NCBI RefSeq assembly: GCF_016862995.1
Contig: NZ_BOOA01000016.1
Coordinates: 1-64,000, forward strand
Reading direction: 5' to 3'
DNA from: Acrocarpospora phusangensis
GTDB lineage: Bacteria; Actinomycetota; Actinomycetes; Streptosporangiales; Streptosporangiaceae
DNA length: 64,000 nt
Below are positions 24,242-33,349 of the stretch, piece after piece. Position 1 is the first letter of the stretch; each line of letters starts with the position of its first letter. The notes beneath the pieces are model-generated. The model saw only the letters and a program-made list of their open reading frames with translations, was not told the DNA's origin and ran no database searches. The position numbers and the translations under genes were made by a program.

Positions 24242-25042
24242 TCAGGCGATCCGCGCGACGAGACCGTCCAGGCCGGCCACCCCGTCCAGGAGCGGGAACC
24301 GGCGTACCACGTCGGGGTCGTGCCCGGCGACGATCACGCTGCCGGGCGCCTCGCCCAGCTCGCGCAGCACCTCGTACGCCCGGTACGTCCCGGCCAGGTC
24401 GGTCAGCCAGACGAACGGGCGGTCCCGCTCGATCTCCTCGTAGAAGTGGGCGGCGTCGGAGGTGAGCACGGCCCGGCCGGACTCGGTGGACACCACCACG
24501 ACGAGCTGGCCGGGCGTGTGCCCGCCGACGGGGATCACCTCGATGCCGGGCGCGATCGTGAGCGGGCCGTCCGCGAACGTGGCCCGGCCCTCGTCGCGGA
24601 GCGCCACCAGGTGGGCCACGTCGCCGGGTTCGGTGGGGAAGGCGAACAGCCCGCGCCGCGCGTACGGGCCCGTCCAGAAGTCGAACTCGGCGCGGCCGAT
24701 GACGACCTCCGCGGCCGGGAAGGCGGGCAGGTTGCCGATGTGGTCGTAGTGGGCGTGAGTGGCCACGACCTGCGGCACCTTCTCGGGCCGCACACCCAAG
24801 GCGGCGAGTGCGGCCAGCGGCTCGGCCAGTTCGACGCGCTGTTTGCGGGGGGCGGCGCCCTTCGTGCGGTACCCGGTGTCGATCACGACGGTGTGCCGGT
24901 CGTTCCTGGCCACCCAGAAGTAGAAGTCCAGGTCGAGCGGGCCGTCCGGTTCGCCGTAGACGTGGTGGTTGAGGAACATCTCGGCGCGGGTGGAGGGGCG
25001 GGTGCCGTACCGGATGGCCAGCACCTCGTAGGTCGCGGTCAT
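24242..25042 (-). CDS. MBL-fold hydrolase, N-acyl-homoserine-lactonase-like (left-arm copy)
   Basis: 266-residue metallo-beta-lactamase-fold protein with the dinuclear zinc motif HAHYDH, the downstream ligands in VGGHTPGQ and SDAAHFYEE, and a final AGHDPDV. This pattern matches lactonases of the AHL-lactonase family. A paralogue sits in the right arm (34815-35612). Start ATG 25042 overlaps the stop of the upstream gene. In this setting it more likely opens a lactone or cleaves an ester in catabolism than quenches quorum signals. Confidence 0.87.
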   Translation of the reverse strand: MTATYEVLAIRYGTRPSTRAEMFLNHHVYGEPDGPLDLDFYFWVARNDRHTVVIDTGYRTKGAAPRKQRVELAEPLAALAALGVRPEKVPQVVATHAHYDHIGNLPAFPAAEVVIGRAEFDFWTGPYARRGLFAFPTEPGDVAHLVALRDEGRATFADGPLTIAPGIEVIPVGGHTPGQLVVVVSTESGRAVLTSDAAHFYEEIERDRPFVWLTDLAGTYRAYEVLRELGEAPGSVIVAGHDPDVVRRFPLLDGVAGLDGLVARIA

Positions 25043-25974
25043 GGGAAGAGCAGTCCGGCGGCGTTGGCGCCGAGCATGCGGCGGATGTCGTCCTCGGCGA
25101 GGCCGGCGTCGAGCAGGCCGCGCGCGCCGCGCCGGAAGAGCGTCACCGGGAGCGGGTTGGCCTTCTGGCCCGAGTCGGAGGAGAGCACGGTCCGCTCGGG
25201 GCCCGCGGCCTTGATGAAGGTCAGCAGCTCCGCGAGGTCCCTGCGGCGCTCCGGGCGGCCGAAGTACATCACCAGGCAGTGCTCGATGTGCGCGCCCTGG
25301 CGGGCCCACTCCGCGGCCTGCTCCGTGGACGCGCCGACCACGAAGCACGGGTGGTTCACCAGGATGCGGTCCACGCCCTCCTGCCGGGCCGCCGCGATCA
25401 GCTTGCTCGTCTCCTCGACGCCCAGGTGGCCGCAGGTGAGCACGGCCCGCTCGGCGGCGATCACCGAAAGGATCTCGCGCACCACCGGCAGCACCTGGCC
25501 GTCCTCATCGAGGATGGAGATCACCGTGTCGGCGCGCAGCCGTACGGTGGGGGTGGGGAAGCCGGTGTCGTGGTGGGCGTGGTGGTCGATGTGCGCGGCC
25601 GACGACAGGGTGGGGAACCACACCACCCGGCCGCCCATGCGCAGCGCCAGCTCCACCGCGTACGGGTTGAGCCCGCCCACGGAGTTGTTGAGCGCGACGC
25701 CGCCGCGCACCGCGATGGGCAGCTCGTCGAGGCCGGCCGGTCCGAGGGCCAGGATGTCGGTGACCATGCTGTGGTGGTGCGACTTGGCGACGATGGCCCG
25801 GAACCCGGCGCCGGCCGCGTCCCGCGCCGCGTCCAGGATGCTCATGCGCCGGGGGAACGGGCTGGGGCCGGGGTGCTGGTGCAGGTCCACGGCCCCGGCG
25901 AGCAGGGCGTCGGCCTCCGGGTCGGCGTGGTTCCGGTCGCCGTCCAGCTCAGGATCGAGCAGGGAGGCAGTCAT
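25039..25974 (-). CDS. DUF6282 amidohydrolase-like protein
   Basis: 311 residues with a TIM-barrel metal-hydrolase look: N-terminal DLHQHPGPSPFPRR, AKSHHHSM, a middle HIDHHAHH, LTCGHLGVEET and a late SSDSGQKANP. The multiple His/Asp clusters fit a metal-dependent hydrolase of the DUF6282 group. It is coupled by ATGA overlap to the MBL enzyme and follows the transporter genes, so it may act early on the imported compound. Reaction unknown. Confidence 0.78.
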   Translation of the reverse strand: MTASLLDPELDGDRNHADPEADALLAGAVDLHQHPGPSPFPRRMSILDAARDAAGAGFRAIVAKSHHHSMVTDILALGPAGLDELPIAVRGGVALNNSVGGLNPYAVELALRMGGRVVWFPTLSSAAHIDHHAHHDTGFPTPTVRLRADTVISILDEDGQVLPVVREILSVIAAERAVLTCGHLGVEETSKLIAAARQEGVDRILVNHPCFVVGASTEQAAEWARQGAHIEHCLVMYFGRPERRRDLAELLTFIKAAGPERTVLSSDSGQKANPLPVTLFRRGARGLLDAGLAEDDIRRMLGANAAGLLFP

Positions 25975-26018
25975 GTGTGCTCCTTACAAATAAATCTGGA
26001 TAAATCGCGAAAAAGTGG

Positions 26019-27104
26019 TCAGTTTCGGGTTACGAGGACTTGGTGGGCGGGGTCCCAGTAGGCGGTGACCCCGGTGCCGGGACGCAGGTCCGCGCCCGGC
26101 GCGTCGGGGGAGAGCACGGCGGTGCCCGTGACGCCGTCCCCGTAGTCGAGTTCGATCCGCTGGTGGGTGCCCTGGAAGGAGAGCCCGGTCACCGTCGCGG
26201 GCACCTGGTTGGCCTCGCCGGGCACGTCGGCGGAGGAGGCGGCGACGCGCAGCCGCTCGGGCCGTACCACCAGGTCGCGCTCCGGCGAGCCGTCGGCCGC
26301 GGGCAGGGCCCACTTGTGGCCGCCCCACTCGTAGACGCCGCCCGGCCGTACCTGCCCGGCGAAGAGGTTGGACTCGCCCAGGAACCGGGCCACGAACCGG
26401 GTGCCGGGGTCGCGGTAGAGGTCGGCGGGGGTGCCGACACGCTCGACCCGGCCCTCGTTGAAGACGGCGATGCGGTCGGAGAGGGACATCGCCTCGTCCT
26501 GGTCGTGGGTGACGAAGACGAAGGTGAGCTTGAGCTCGGCGTGCAGGCGTTTGATCTCCTGCTGGAGGCTCTGCCTGAGCTTGCGGTCCAGAGCGCTGAG
26601 CGGCTCGTCCAGCAGCAGCACGCTGGGCGAGAAGACGACGGCCCTGGCCAGCGCCACCCGCTGCTGCTGGCCGCCGGACAGCTCGTCGGGACGCCGGCCG
26701 CCCTTGTCGGCCAGGTCCACCAGCTCCAGCGTCCGCGCCACCAGCCGGGCGATCTCGGCCTTGGGGACCTTGCGCTCGCGCAGCGGGAAGGCCACGTTCT
26801 GCGCCACGGTCATGTGCGGGAAGAGCGCGTAGTTCTGGAAGACCATGCCGAAGTCGCGCTTGTGCGGCGGGAGCGGCGCGATGTCGCGCCCGCCGAGCCG
26901 GATCCGGCCCGAGGTGACCTCGGTGAACCCGGCGATCATGTTGAGCGTGGTGGTCTTGCCCGAGCCGCTGGGGCCGAGCAGAGTGACGAACTCGCCGGAG
27001 GCGATGTCGATGGTCACGTTGTCCACGACGAGCGGGCCCGAGCCGTACCGCTTGCAGAGGTCTGTCAGTTCTATCCGGCCGCTGTCGGAGGGGGGAGTGG
27101 TCAT
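26019..27104 (-). CDS. ABC importer ATP-binding protein, PotA/FbpC-like
   Basis: 361-residue ATPase: Walker A GPSGSGKT (44-51), signature LSGGQQQR, Walker B VLLLDEPLSALD, switch THDQDEA, then a C-terminal TOBE domain (about 280-361). The PotA/FbpC class energises importers of polyamines, iron or small organic ions. ATG 27104 overlaps the stop of the permease gene by four bases. The transporter operon is divergent from the aldolase arm and follows the IclR regulator. Confidence 0.93.
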   Translation of the reverse strand: MTTPPSDSGRIELTDLCKRYGSGPLVVDNVTIDIASGEFVTLLGPSGSGKTTTLNMIAGFTEVTSGRIRLGGRDIAPLPPHKRDFGMVFQNYALFPHMTVAQNVAFPLRERKVPKAEIARLVARTLELVDLADKGGRRPDELSGGQQQRVALARAVVFSPSVLLLDEPLSALDRKLRQSLQQEIKRLHAELKLTFVFVTHDQDEAMSLSDRIAVFNEGRVERVGTPADLYRDPGTRFVARFLGESNLFAGQVRPGGVYEWGGHKWALPAADGSPERDLVVRPERLRVAASSADVPGEANQVPATVTGLSFQGTHQRIELDYGDGVTGTAVLSPDAPGADLRPGTGVTAYWDPAHQVLVTRN

Positions 27105-27892
27105 CGCTGCCTTCCTGCGTTCCGCCGGCGCGCGCCGATCACCTGCGCGAGCAGGATGGGCACGCTGACCACCAGGACCATCAGGCTGGACGCCGCGGAG
27201 ATGGTCGGGTCGATCTGCACGGTCACGCTGTTGAACATCTGTACGGGGAGGGTGAGGGCCGTGGGCGACTGCAGGAACAGCGAGATCACGACCTCGTCGA
27301 AGGAGATGACGAACGCCAGGACCGCGCCGGAGAGCACGCCCGGCAGCGCCAGCGGCAGGGTGATCTTGCGGAAGACCGCGAACGGCGCGGCCCCGAGGCT
27401 GCCGCCCGCCTTCTGCAGCGCCGGGTCCATGCCCTGCAGCCGGGCCGTGACCGCGATCACCACGAACGGCAGCGCCAGGGCGGTGTGCGCCAGCGCGATG
27501 CCGAAGAGGCTGCCGGTCATGCCGAGCCGCAGGAAGGCGGAGAAGATCACCAGGGCGATCAGGATGTTGGGGATGATGATCGGCGAGAGCAGGAAGCCGA
27601 CGGCGAACCCCCGGCCGCGTTCGCCCAGCCGGGTCACGCCGATCGCCGCCGCGGTGCCGAGCACGGTGGCCAGCGCCGTCGTGACCAGCCCCACCTGGAG
27701 CGAGTTCAGGATGGCGGTGGTCCACTCCGGCGAGGTGAACAGGCGCTCGTACCACTCCAGCGTCCAGCCCTCCGGCGGGAACCGGAAGGTCCTGGCCGAG
27801 GAGAAGCTCATCGGGAGCACCACCAGCGTCGGCACGGTCAGGAAGAGCCCGACCAGCATCCCGACGATCTTCAACCACAGGCGCGGCCTCAT
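27101..27892 (-). CDS. ABC importer permease, PotC-like
   Basis: 263-residue inner-membrane permease with six hydrophobic helices and the EAA-like cytoplasmic loop KAGGSLGAAPFAVFRKITLPLALPG that docks on the ATPase. The N-terminus has MSFSSARTFRFPPEGWTLEWY, typical of PotC subunits. Starts at ATG 27892, overlapping the PotB-like gene. Confidence 0.92.
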   Translation of the reverse strand: MRPRLWLKIVGMLVGLFLTVPTLVVLPMSFSSARTFRFPPEGWTLEWYERLFTSPEWTTAILNSLQVGLVTTALATVLGTAAAIGVTRLGERGRGFAVGFLLSPIIIPNILIALVIFSAFLRLGMTGSLFGIALAHTALALPFVVIAVTARLQGMDPALQKAGGSLGAAPFAVFRKITLPLALPGVLSGAVLAFVISFDEVVISLFLQSPTALTLPVQMFNSVTVQIDPTISAASSLMVLVVSVPILLAQVIGARRRNAGRQR

Positions 27893-28791
27893 CGGTCGCC
27901 TCCCGCCATGACGTGGGCCGCGCCGACGGCCGCGCCCGGACCGGTGAGCCGCCGGCTGGCGCCCAGCACGGCCAGCGTGACGACCAGGACGAAGACGCCC
28001 ATCGCGCCGCCGCCCCCGAAGTCGAGCAGATCCCGGGTGCGTACGCTGATGACCTGGGCGATCAGCGCGCTCTGCGGCGAGCCGAGCAGCGCGGGCGTCA
28101 CGTAGAAGCCGAGGGCCAGCACGAAGACCAGCGAGGCCCCGGCGGCGACGCCGGGCAGCGAGAGCGGGAAGAACACCTTGCGGAACGAGCCGAACGGGCT
28201 CGCGCCCAGGCTCTGCCCGGCCAGCAGCAGCCGCCGGTCGATCTGCTGCATGACGCTGAACATCGGCAGCACCATGAAGGGCAGCAGCACCTGGGTCATC
28301 GAGATGGTCACCGCGGTGGTGGTGCCCAGCAGCGTGACCTCGCCCAGCCCGAGCAGGCGGAAGAAGCCCTGCACCACGCCGCCGTCCTGCATCAGGACCA
28401 TCCAGGCGAAGTTGCGCGCCAGCATGCTCGTCCAGAACGGCACCAGCACGACCGTCACCATCACGGCCCGCAGCGCCGGCCCGGCCAGGGTCATCAGGTA
28501 CGCGTACGGGTAGGCCAGCACGAGCCCGGCCACCGTGACCAGGAGCGCCACCAGCAGCGTGCGCCCCAGCACCCGGAGCGTGTAGCCGTCGGTGAACAGC
28601 GAGACGTAGTTGGCCAGGCCGGGTTCGGGGTCGGTGACGCTGTCCAGCAGGATGCTCAGCATCGGCAGCAGGAAGAACAGCGTCAGCGCGACCAGCGCGG
28701 GCAGCAGGAGCAGCAGGCCCGCGGCCCGCCGCCGCCCGGCCGGCGAGAGGCCGGTCCGGAGCGGGGCGGAGACAGTGGTGACGGCCGGCAT
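27889..28791 (-). CDS. ABC importer permease, PotB-like
   Basis: 300-residue permease with six to seven helices and the docking loop LAGQSLGASPFGSFRKVFFPLSLPG. It pairs with the PotC-like subunit (4-base overlap) and follows the binding-protein gene by three bases. The four-gene order binding protein, PotB, PotC, PotA is compact and clearly one operon. Confidence 0.92.
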   Translation of the reverse strand: MPAVTTVSAPLRTGLSPAGRRRAAGLLLLLPALVALTLFFLLPMLSILLDSVTDPEPGLANYVSLFTDGYTLRVLGRTLLVALLVTVAGLVLAYPYAYLMTLAGPALRAVMVTVVLVPFWTSMLARNFAWMVLMQDGGVVQGFFRLLGLGEVTLLGTTTAVTISMTQVLLPFMVLPMFSVMQQIDRRLLLAGQSLGASPFGSFRKVFFPLSLPGVAAGASLVFVLALGFYVTPALLGSPQSALIAQVISVRTRDLLDFGGGGAMGVFVLVVTLAVLGASRRLTGPGAAVGAAHVMAGGDR

Positions 28792-28794
28792 CGG

Positions 28795-29850
28795 CTAGCT
28801 GACCTTCCAGCTCGTCCAGCGCTTCACGACGTCGTCGGTGTTGGCGATCCACCACGGCTTGTCCTGCTCGGCGAGCCGGCCGCGGTCGGGCAGGAAGGCG
28901 TTGAAGGCCTTCTGCACGTCGTTGTAGTTGATGGTGGAGATGTCCACGTCGGCGCGCGCGGGGGCGGTGCCGGTCAGCTCGGCGTACGCCTTGGCCTGGG
29001 CCGGCTCGGTGACGAAGATGATGCCCTGCTGGGCCAGCGCCTTGTGCGGCGCGCCCTTGGGGATCACCAGGGCGCCGATGTCGGTGGTGGTGAAGTCCCA
29101 GACCGCCTTCAGGTTCGCGCCGCTCTGGGCGGTCACGATCGAGCGGGCGGTCACGGTGATCACCATGGAGCCCTGGCGGTCCACCAGCATCTGCTGGACG
29201 GCGCCGTAGCTGGGCGCGAAGACCAGGGACGACTTGATCGTGTCGAGCTTGCGGAACGCCCGCTCCACGTCCAGCGGGTAGAGCTGGTCGGGGGCGACGC
29301 CGTCGGCGACCAGCGCGGCCTCCAGCAGGCCGTTCTTGGGGTAGTCCTGGACGATGCGCTTGCCGGGGAACCGCTTCAGGTCGAAGAAGTCCTCGATCTT
29401 CGTGGGCGGGTCATTGGGGTAGTCGTCGGCGTTGTAGCTGAAGACGTTGGCGTACCGGTAGGTGGGGACGAAGCAGTCGTGGGTGGTGCCCGGGGGGAAC
29501 TTCGCCCGGTCCAGGCCGGGGTCGTCGAGCTTCTCGTACAGCTCACCGCAGTACGCGCCCGCGTAGATCCAGCTCATGTTGGCCAGGTCCCACTCGGTCC
29601 TGCCGGCGGCGACCATGACCTTCACCTGGGCCGGGTCGGCGGGGCTGACGTTGACGAACGTGGTGCCCGTCTTGGCCGTGAACGGCTCCTGGAGCGCCTT
29701 CTTCTCGTCCTCCTGGAACTGGCCGCCGGTGCTCGCCCAGGTCAGGGTCTTCTCCGCGGACGCGTCTGTCGTGGCTCCGCCGCCGCAGGCCGCCGTGGCG
29801 GCGAGGAGCGCGCCGGCCGTCAGCAGGGAGCGTAGGTGTCTGTGCCTCAT
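28795..29850 (-). CDS. extracellular solute-binding lipoprotein, PotD-like
   Basis: 351-residue secreted lipoprotein starting at ATG 29850: MRHRHLRSLL, hydrophobic segment, and lipobox TAAC with lipidation Cys22. The mature part follows the PotD/PotF spermidine-putrescine binding fold (LTWASTGGQFQEDEKKAL, later NYPNDPPTKIEDFFD-like and WWIANTDDVVKRW). Ligand specificity cannot be read; in this cluster it probably captures the compound catabolised by the neighbouring enzymes. Confidence 0.92.
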   Translation of the reverse strand: MRHRHLRSLLTAGALLAATAACGGGATTDASAEKTLTWASTGGQFQEDEKKALQEPFTAKTGTTFVNVSPADPAQVKVMVAAGRTEWDLANMSWIYAGAYCGELYEKLDDPGLDRAKFPPGTTHDCFVPTYRYANVFSYNADDYPNDPPTKIEDFFDLKRFPGKRIVQDYPKNGLLEAALVADGVAPDQLYPLDVERAFRKLDTIKSSLVFAPSYGAVQQMLVDRQGSMVITVTARSIVTAQSGANLKAVWDFTTTDIGALVIPKGAPHKALAQQGIIFVTEPAQAKAYAELTGTAPARADVDISTINYNDVQKAFNAFLPDRGRLAEQDKPWWIANTDDVVKRWTSWKVS

Positions 29851-29958
29851 TGTTCTTGCCTTTCTCGAGCGAGGATCTCCACGCTCCTGGGGAGGCGCGG
29901 GTTGATCTCGGGTTCGCCCCCGCCACCCGTTCATCTGTGGGCGCTGATATGGGCGCTG

Positions 29959-30744
29959 CTAGTCGCCCGTGACTTCGAGCGAGGCCCGCAGCGCCTGGGT
30001 GATCGCCCGCGCGCCGTCGCGCAGGACCATCACGACGTCGCTGTCGTCCTCCTCCGGCACCAGGGACGTCACGCCGACCACGGCCAGGGTGGCGACGACC
30101 ATGCCGTCGGCGTCCCGGACGGGCACGGCGACCGCCCGTACGCCCTCCGAGGAGCTGGACCGGATGGCGACCCCGGTCCTGCGCACCTCCTCCAGGCCGT
30201 CGACCGGCTCGTTGACGAGCTCCGCCCGCCGGTCGGCGTACCGCCGGTGGAAGGACTCGTCCTCGAAGGCGCGGAACACGCAGTCCTGCGCGGTCCCGGT
30301 CCGCAGCGTGCTGCCGACCCGGATGACGACGTGCGCGGTACGGCTGCTGTCCTCGTGCACCTGGGCCACCACCGGGCAGCGGCCGTTCCAGATGGAGAGC
30401 ACGACGGTGTGCCTGACCCGGTTGCTGACCTGCTCCATCACGGGGCGGGCCAGGTTCACCACGCCGAGCCGGGACAGCGCCATCGTGCCGAGTTCGGCGA
30501 GCAGCGTGCCGAACTCGTACCGGTTGCGGTTGCGGCGCTGGAGCAGCCCGTGGTTCTCCATGGAGGCCAGGTAGCGGTGGGCCGTCGACTTGCCGACCCT
30601 CAGCTCCTGCGCCGCCGAGACCAGGTCGATGCTCCCGGTCTCGCCGAGCAGCCGCAGCAGTTGCACGACCCGCGCCACCACCTGGATGTCGCCGCTGGGG
30701 ATGTCCAGCCCTTCTTTCGAGGGCCTGCTCTCCTCGGATGCCAC
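29959..30744 (-). CDS. IclR-family transcriptional regulator
   Basis: 261 residues from GTG 30744, chosen because GGGAGGA lies about eight bases upstream and the wHTH begins near residue 20. The winged helix (IQVVARVVQLLRLLGETG, then VGKSTAHRYLASMENHGLL) is followed by the IclR effector domain (about 90-255). It is divergent from the aldolase arm and upstream of the Pot-like operon on its own strand, so it likely controls both. Effector unknown, probably a pathway intermediate. Confidence 0.92.
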   Translation of the reverse strand: MASEESRPSKEGLDIPSGDIQVVARVVQLLRLLGETGSIDLVSAAQELRVGKSTAHRYLASMENHGLLQRRNRNRYEFGTLLAELGTMALSRLGVVNLARPVMEQVSNRVRHTVVLSIWNGRCPVVAQVHEDSSRTAHVVIRVGSTLRTGTAQDCVFRAFEDESFHRRYADRRAELVNEPVDGLEEVRRTGVAIRSSSSEGVRAVAVPVRDADGMVVATLAVVGVTSLVPEEDDSDVVMVLRDGARAITQALRASLEVTGD

Positions 30745-30835
30745 TGCGCGGGTCCTCCCGTCCGATGGCCGTCCCGCCCTTGCCGGTTTGCTGTCCCGGA
30801 GTACGGGGTGGCCGTCCACTAATCCGATACGCCGG

Positions 30836-30866
30836 ACTGTAAGCCACGTCATTCGGGGCCCGTCAA
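30836..30866 (-). promoter_or_regulatory. predicted promoter of the iclR-type gene
   Basis: On the minus strand TTGACG (30866-30861) and TACAGT (30841-30836) are separated by 19 bases. The transcription start would fall near 30829, downstream of the alternative ATG at 30852, which supports the GTG 30744 start. Confidence 0.5.
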
Positions 30867-30914
30867 GGTTTCCAGCACATTTCTCCCGTAACACTTTGGG
30901 GTGAAATGTGGCTC

Positions 30915-30944
30915 TTGACGCGATTGACCACAGGAGCCTACGGT
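30915..30944 (+). promoter_or_regulatory. predicted promoter of the right catabolic arm
   Basis: TTGACG (30915-30920), an 18-base spacer and TACGGT (30939-30944). The start point would lie near 30951, exactly where the palindromic operator begins. Confidence 0.5.
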
Positions 30945-30950
30945 CACGAC

Positions 30951-30980
30951 ATCCTGCTATCCAGGATTCACATCCCGGAT
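30951..30980. promoter_or_regulatory. operator-like palindromes between iclR and the aldolase gene
   Basis: ATCCTG-CTATC-CAGGAT (30951-30967) is a perfect inverted repeat. Two further palindromes of form ATCC-N-GGAT lie at 30959-30967 and 30972-30980, with centres 13 bases apart. They sit at the predicted +1 of the right-arm promoter, the position of a repressor site, and are the natural candidate for the divergent IclR protein. Confidence 0.6.
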
Positions 30981-31011
30981 AACAGAATTCAATGATCGAC
31001 GGGAGACCTCC

Positions 31012-31785
31012 ATGCGCATGCTCGAACGGATCCGCCACGCCGACCGGTGCCTGGCCGGCACCTGGATCAAGATCCCGGCTCTGGAGACCGTCGAACTGCT
31101 GGCCCGCGCGGGCTTCGACTTCGTCGTGGTCGACATGGAGCACAGCCCGATGGGTCTGGAGTCGGCCTACCGGGCCGCCGTCGTCGCCCAGGGCCTCGGC
31201 CTGCACGTCCTGGTCCGGGTGCCCGACGCGGGCGGCAGCCACCTGCAGCGCGTGCTCGACATCGGCGCCGACGGGATCCTGGTGCCGCACGTCACCAGCA
31301 GGGACGACGCCGAGCGCGCCATCGGCGGCATGATCTTCCCGCCGGCCGGGACCCGGGGCCTGGGCACCACCTCCAGGGCCGGCGCCTGGGGGCTGGACGG
31401 CACCGCCGAGTACCTGCGGCGCGGCGACCAGGAGACCCTGCGCATCCCCCAGCTGGAGGACCTGGGCGCGCTGGAGGAGGCCGAGAAGATCCTCGACACC
31501 CCCGGCCTGAACGCCGTCTTCCTCGGCATGGGCGACCTGACGCTCTCCACCGGCCTGCCCGCCGACGACCCCGTCCTGCGGGGGCACGTCGACCGGCTGC
31601 TCGCGGGGGCGAAGGCCCGCGGCCTGCCGTGCGGCACCGCGGCCCGCGACGCGGCGGCCGCGCGGGAGGCGGCCCGGCAGGGCTTCTCCTTCGTCATGAT
31701 CAGCAACGACGCGAGCATCTTCGGCCAGGCGGCGGCCGAGCTCCGCCGCGCCGCCGGCCCCCTTCCCCTGACCGCCCGCGACTGA
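31012..31785 (+). CDS. HpcH/HpaI-family class II aldolase
   Basis: 257-residue TIM-barrel enzyme of the pyruvate/acetaldehyde-dependent aldolase family. Motifs include FDFVVVDMEHSPMG, GADGILVPHV, the metal-binding Glu in RIPQLED and Asp in LGMGDLTLS. Start ATG 31012 follows GGGAGAC. It catalyses retro-aldol cleavage of a hydroxy-oxo acid to pyruvate plus an aldehyde, or a related citrate-lyase-like reaction. First gene of the right arm. Confidence 0.9.
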   Translation: MRMLERIRHADRCLAGTWIKIPALETVELLARAGFDFVVVDMEHSPMGLESAYRAAVVAQGLGLHVLVRVPDAGGSHLQRVLDIGADGILVPHVTSRDDAERAIGGMIFPPAGTRGLGTTSRAGAWGLDGTAEYLRRGDQETLRIPQLEDLGALEEAEKILDTPGLNAVFLGMGDLTLSTGLPADDPVLRGHVDRLLAGAKARGLPCGTAARDAAAAREAARQGFSFVMISNDASIFGQAAAELRRAAGPLPLTARD

Positions 31786-31839
31786 CCCACCCGGCCCGAT
31801 CAGTAAGACCGGCCAAACCAGTAAGAGGAGAGCACCCCC

Positions 31840-32781
31840 ATGCCCTACGACCCGAGCGACGCGCGTTCCGCGCTCCCGGGAGCGACCGCCACGGCGACGC
31901 CGACCGGCCCCGGCGCCGCCGCCGACCACGTCAAGTTCTACGCGCTGCCCCCGGTCGTAACCGACGGCGGCACCCGTACCTGGTACGGCCGCAGCCAGCA
32001 CCTCGTCATCGGCTACACCGACCTGGCCGGCGAGACCGGGTTCCCCCTGCCCGGGGACTCCGGCGAACACGCCGACGAGTGCGCCGTGCTGATGCCGGAG
32101 CGCTCCACCACCGCGTTCGTCACCATCGGCGGGGAGACCACCGAGGTCCCCGGCTGCACGCTTACCTTTATCCCCGCGCGGGCGGGCACCGTACGCCTCA
32201 GCGGCAGCGGCCGCGTCATCACGATCTTCACGGCCCGGACCGCGCCCCCGCAGGCCAGGGCCGCCAACGAGGAGTCCTACGAGCGGCCGCACCCGGCCGT
32301 CGCGCCGCTGGCCGCCTGGCCGGAGCCGGTCGGCGGCCCCCGCCTGCGCACCTACGACCTGGACGTGCCCGGCCTGGCCGAGCCGCCCTTCCGGCTCTTC
32401 CGCTGCTCGACCTTCATGGTGAACTACATCCACCCGCGCACCGGGCCGCGCGACACCACCCGCATGTCCCCGCACTTCCACGACGACTTCGAGCAGTGCT
32501 CGCTGGTCCTCGAAGGCGACTACGTGCACCACCTGCGCTGGCCGTGGACCACCGACCTGAGCGAGTGGCGCGCGGACGAGCACGAGCCCGTCGGCAGCCC
32601 GTCGCTCACGATCATCCCGCCGCCGGCGCTGCACACCAGCCAGGCGACCGGCGAGGGCGTCAACCACCTGATCGACATCTTCTCGCCGCCCCGGATGGAC
32701 TTCTCGAAGATGGACGGCTGGGTGCTGAACGCCGCCGACTACCCGATGCCCGAGCAGCCCGAATCGGGTGAGGCCCGATGA
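31840..32781 (+). CDS. bicupin-like protein of the catabolic cluster
   Basis: 313 residues that look like two cupin barrels. The C-terminal one is clearer, with the metal motif SPHFHDDFEQCSLVLEGDY and a later Pro-x-x-x-LHTSQ second-motif region. The N-terminal barrel lacks obvious metal His residues. It could be a dioxygenase, isomerase or lyase for a small acid. It is preceded by AAGAGGAGA and overlaps the next gene by four bases. Confidence 0.72.
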   Translation: MPYDPSDARSALPGATATATPTGPGAAADHVKFYALPPVVTDGGTRTWYGRSQHLVIGYTDLAGETGFPLPGDSGEHADECAVLMPERSTTAFVTIGGETTEVPGCTLTFIPARAGTVRLSGSGRVITIFTARTAPPQARAANEESYERPHPAVAPLAAWPEPVGGPRLRTYDLDVPGLAEPPFRLFRCSTFMVNYIHPRTGPRDTTRMSPHFHDDFEQCSLVLEGDYVHHLRWPWTTDLSEWRADEHEPVGSPSLTIIPPPALHTSQATGEGVNHLIDIFSPPRMDFSKMDGWVLNAADYPMPEQPESGEAR

Positions 32782-33344
32782 GCAGGCTCAGGCTGTTCGA
32801 GGTGGCCGACCTGGACGAGCGGCAGCGGGTGGTCTACGACCGGCTGACCAACGGCCGCCGGGTCGGCAGGCCGCAGCCGTACCCGCTGGTCGACGAGGCG
32901 GGACGGCTGACGGGGCCCACCAACGCGTGGCTGCTCAGCCCGCCCATCGGGGAGGCGTTCGAGAAGCTGGGCGCGGCCATCCGGTTCGACCTGTCGGTCA
33001 GCCACCGGATCCGGGAGATCGTCACGCTCCGGGTCGCCCATCACCGTGACAGCCCGTACGAGAAGTACGCCCACCGCCTCTCCGCGCCCGGCGCCGGGCT
33101 CACCGGGACCGAGATCGAGGACCTGTGCGCGGGACGCGACCCGGGCCTGACCGACGAGCGGGAACTCGTCGCGTACGAGGTGACGGGAACCCTCATCGAG
33201 ACGGGCGAGCTGGACGACGAGACCTACGACAGGACCGTCGCCCTGCTGGGGGCCGAAGGACTCTTCGAGATCACCGTGCTCATCGGCTACTACCTGCTCA
33301 CGGCCACGCAGCTCGCCGTCTTCGGCGTCACGCCGCCGGAGTGA
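32778..33344 (+). CDS. carboxymuconolactone-decarboxylase-fold protein
   Basis: 188-residue single-domain CMD-like protein: RFDLSVSHRIREIVTLRVAHHRDSPYEKYAHRLSAPGAGL fits the CMD helices, with His residues but no CxxC pair. The C-terminal helix FEITVLIGYYLLTATQLAVFGV is typical. Start ATG 32778 overlaps the bicupin stop. Probably assists in processing a lactone or keto acid. Confidence 0.82.
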   Translation: MSRLRLFEVADLDERQRVVYDRLTNGRRVGRPQPYPLVDEAGRLTGPTNAWLLSPPIGEAFEKLGAAIRFDLSVSHRIREIVTLRVAHHRDSPYEKYAHRLSAPGAGLTGTEIEDLCAGRDPGLTDERELVAYEVTGTLIETGELDDETYDRTVALLGAEGLFEITVLIGYYLLTATQLAVFGVTPPE

Positions 33345-33349
33345 GCGCC

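Noticed and set aside
24242-25042. Quorum-quenching AHL lactonase as the role of the MBL enzyme
   Set aside because: The two MBL copies lie in a catabolic cluster next to a Baeyer-Villiger monooxygenase and dehydrogenases. A catabolic lactone or ester substrate is more likely.
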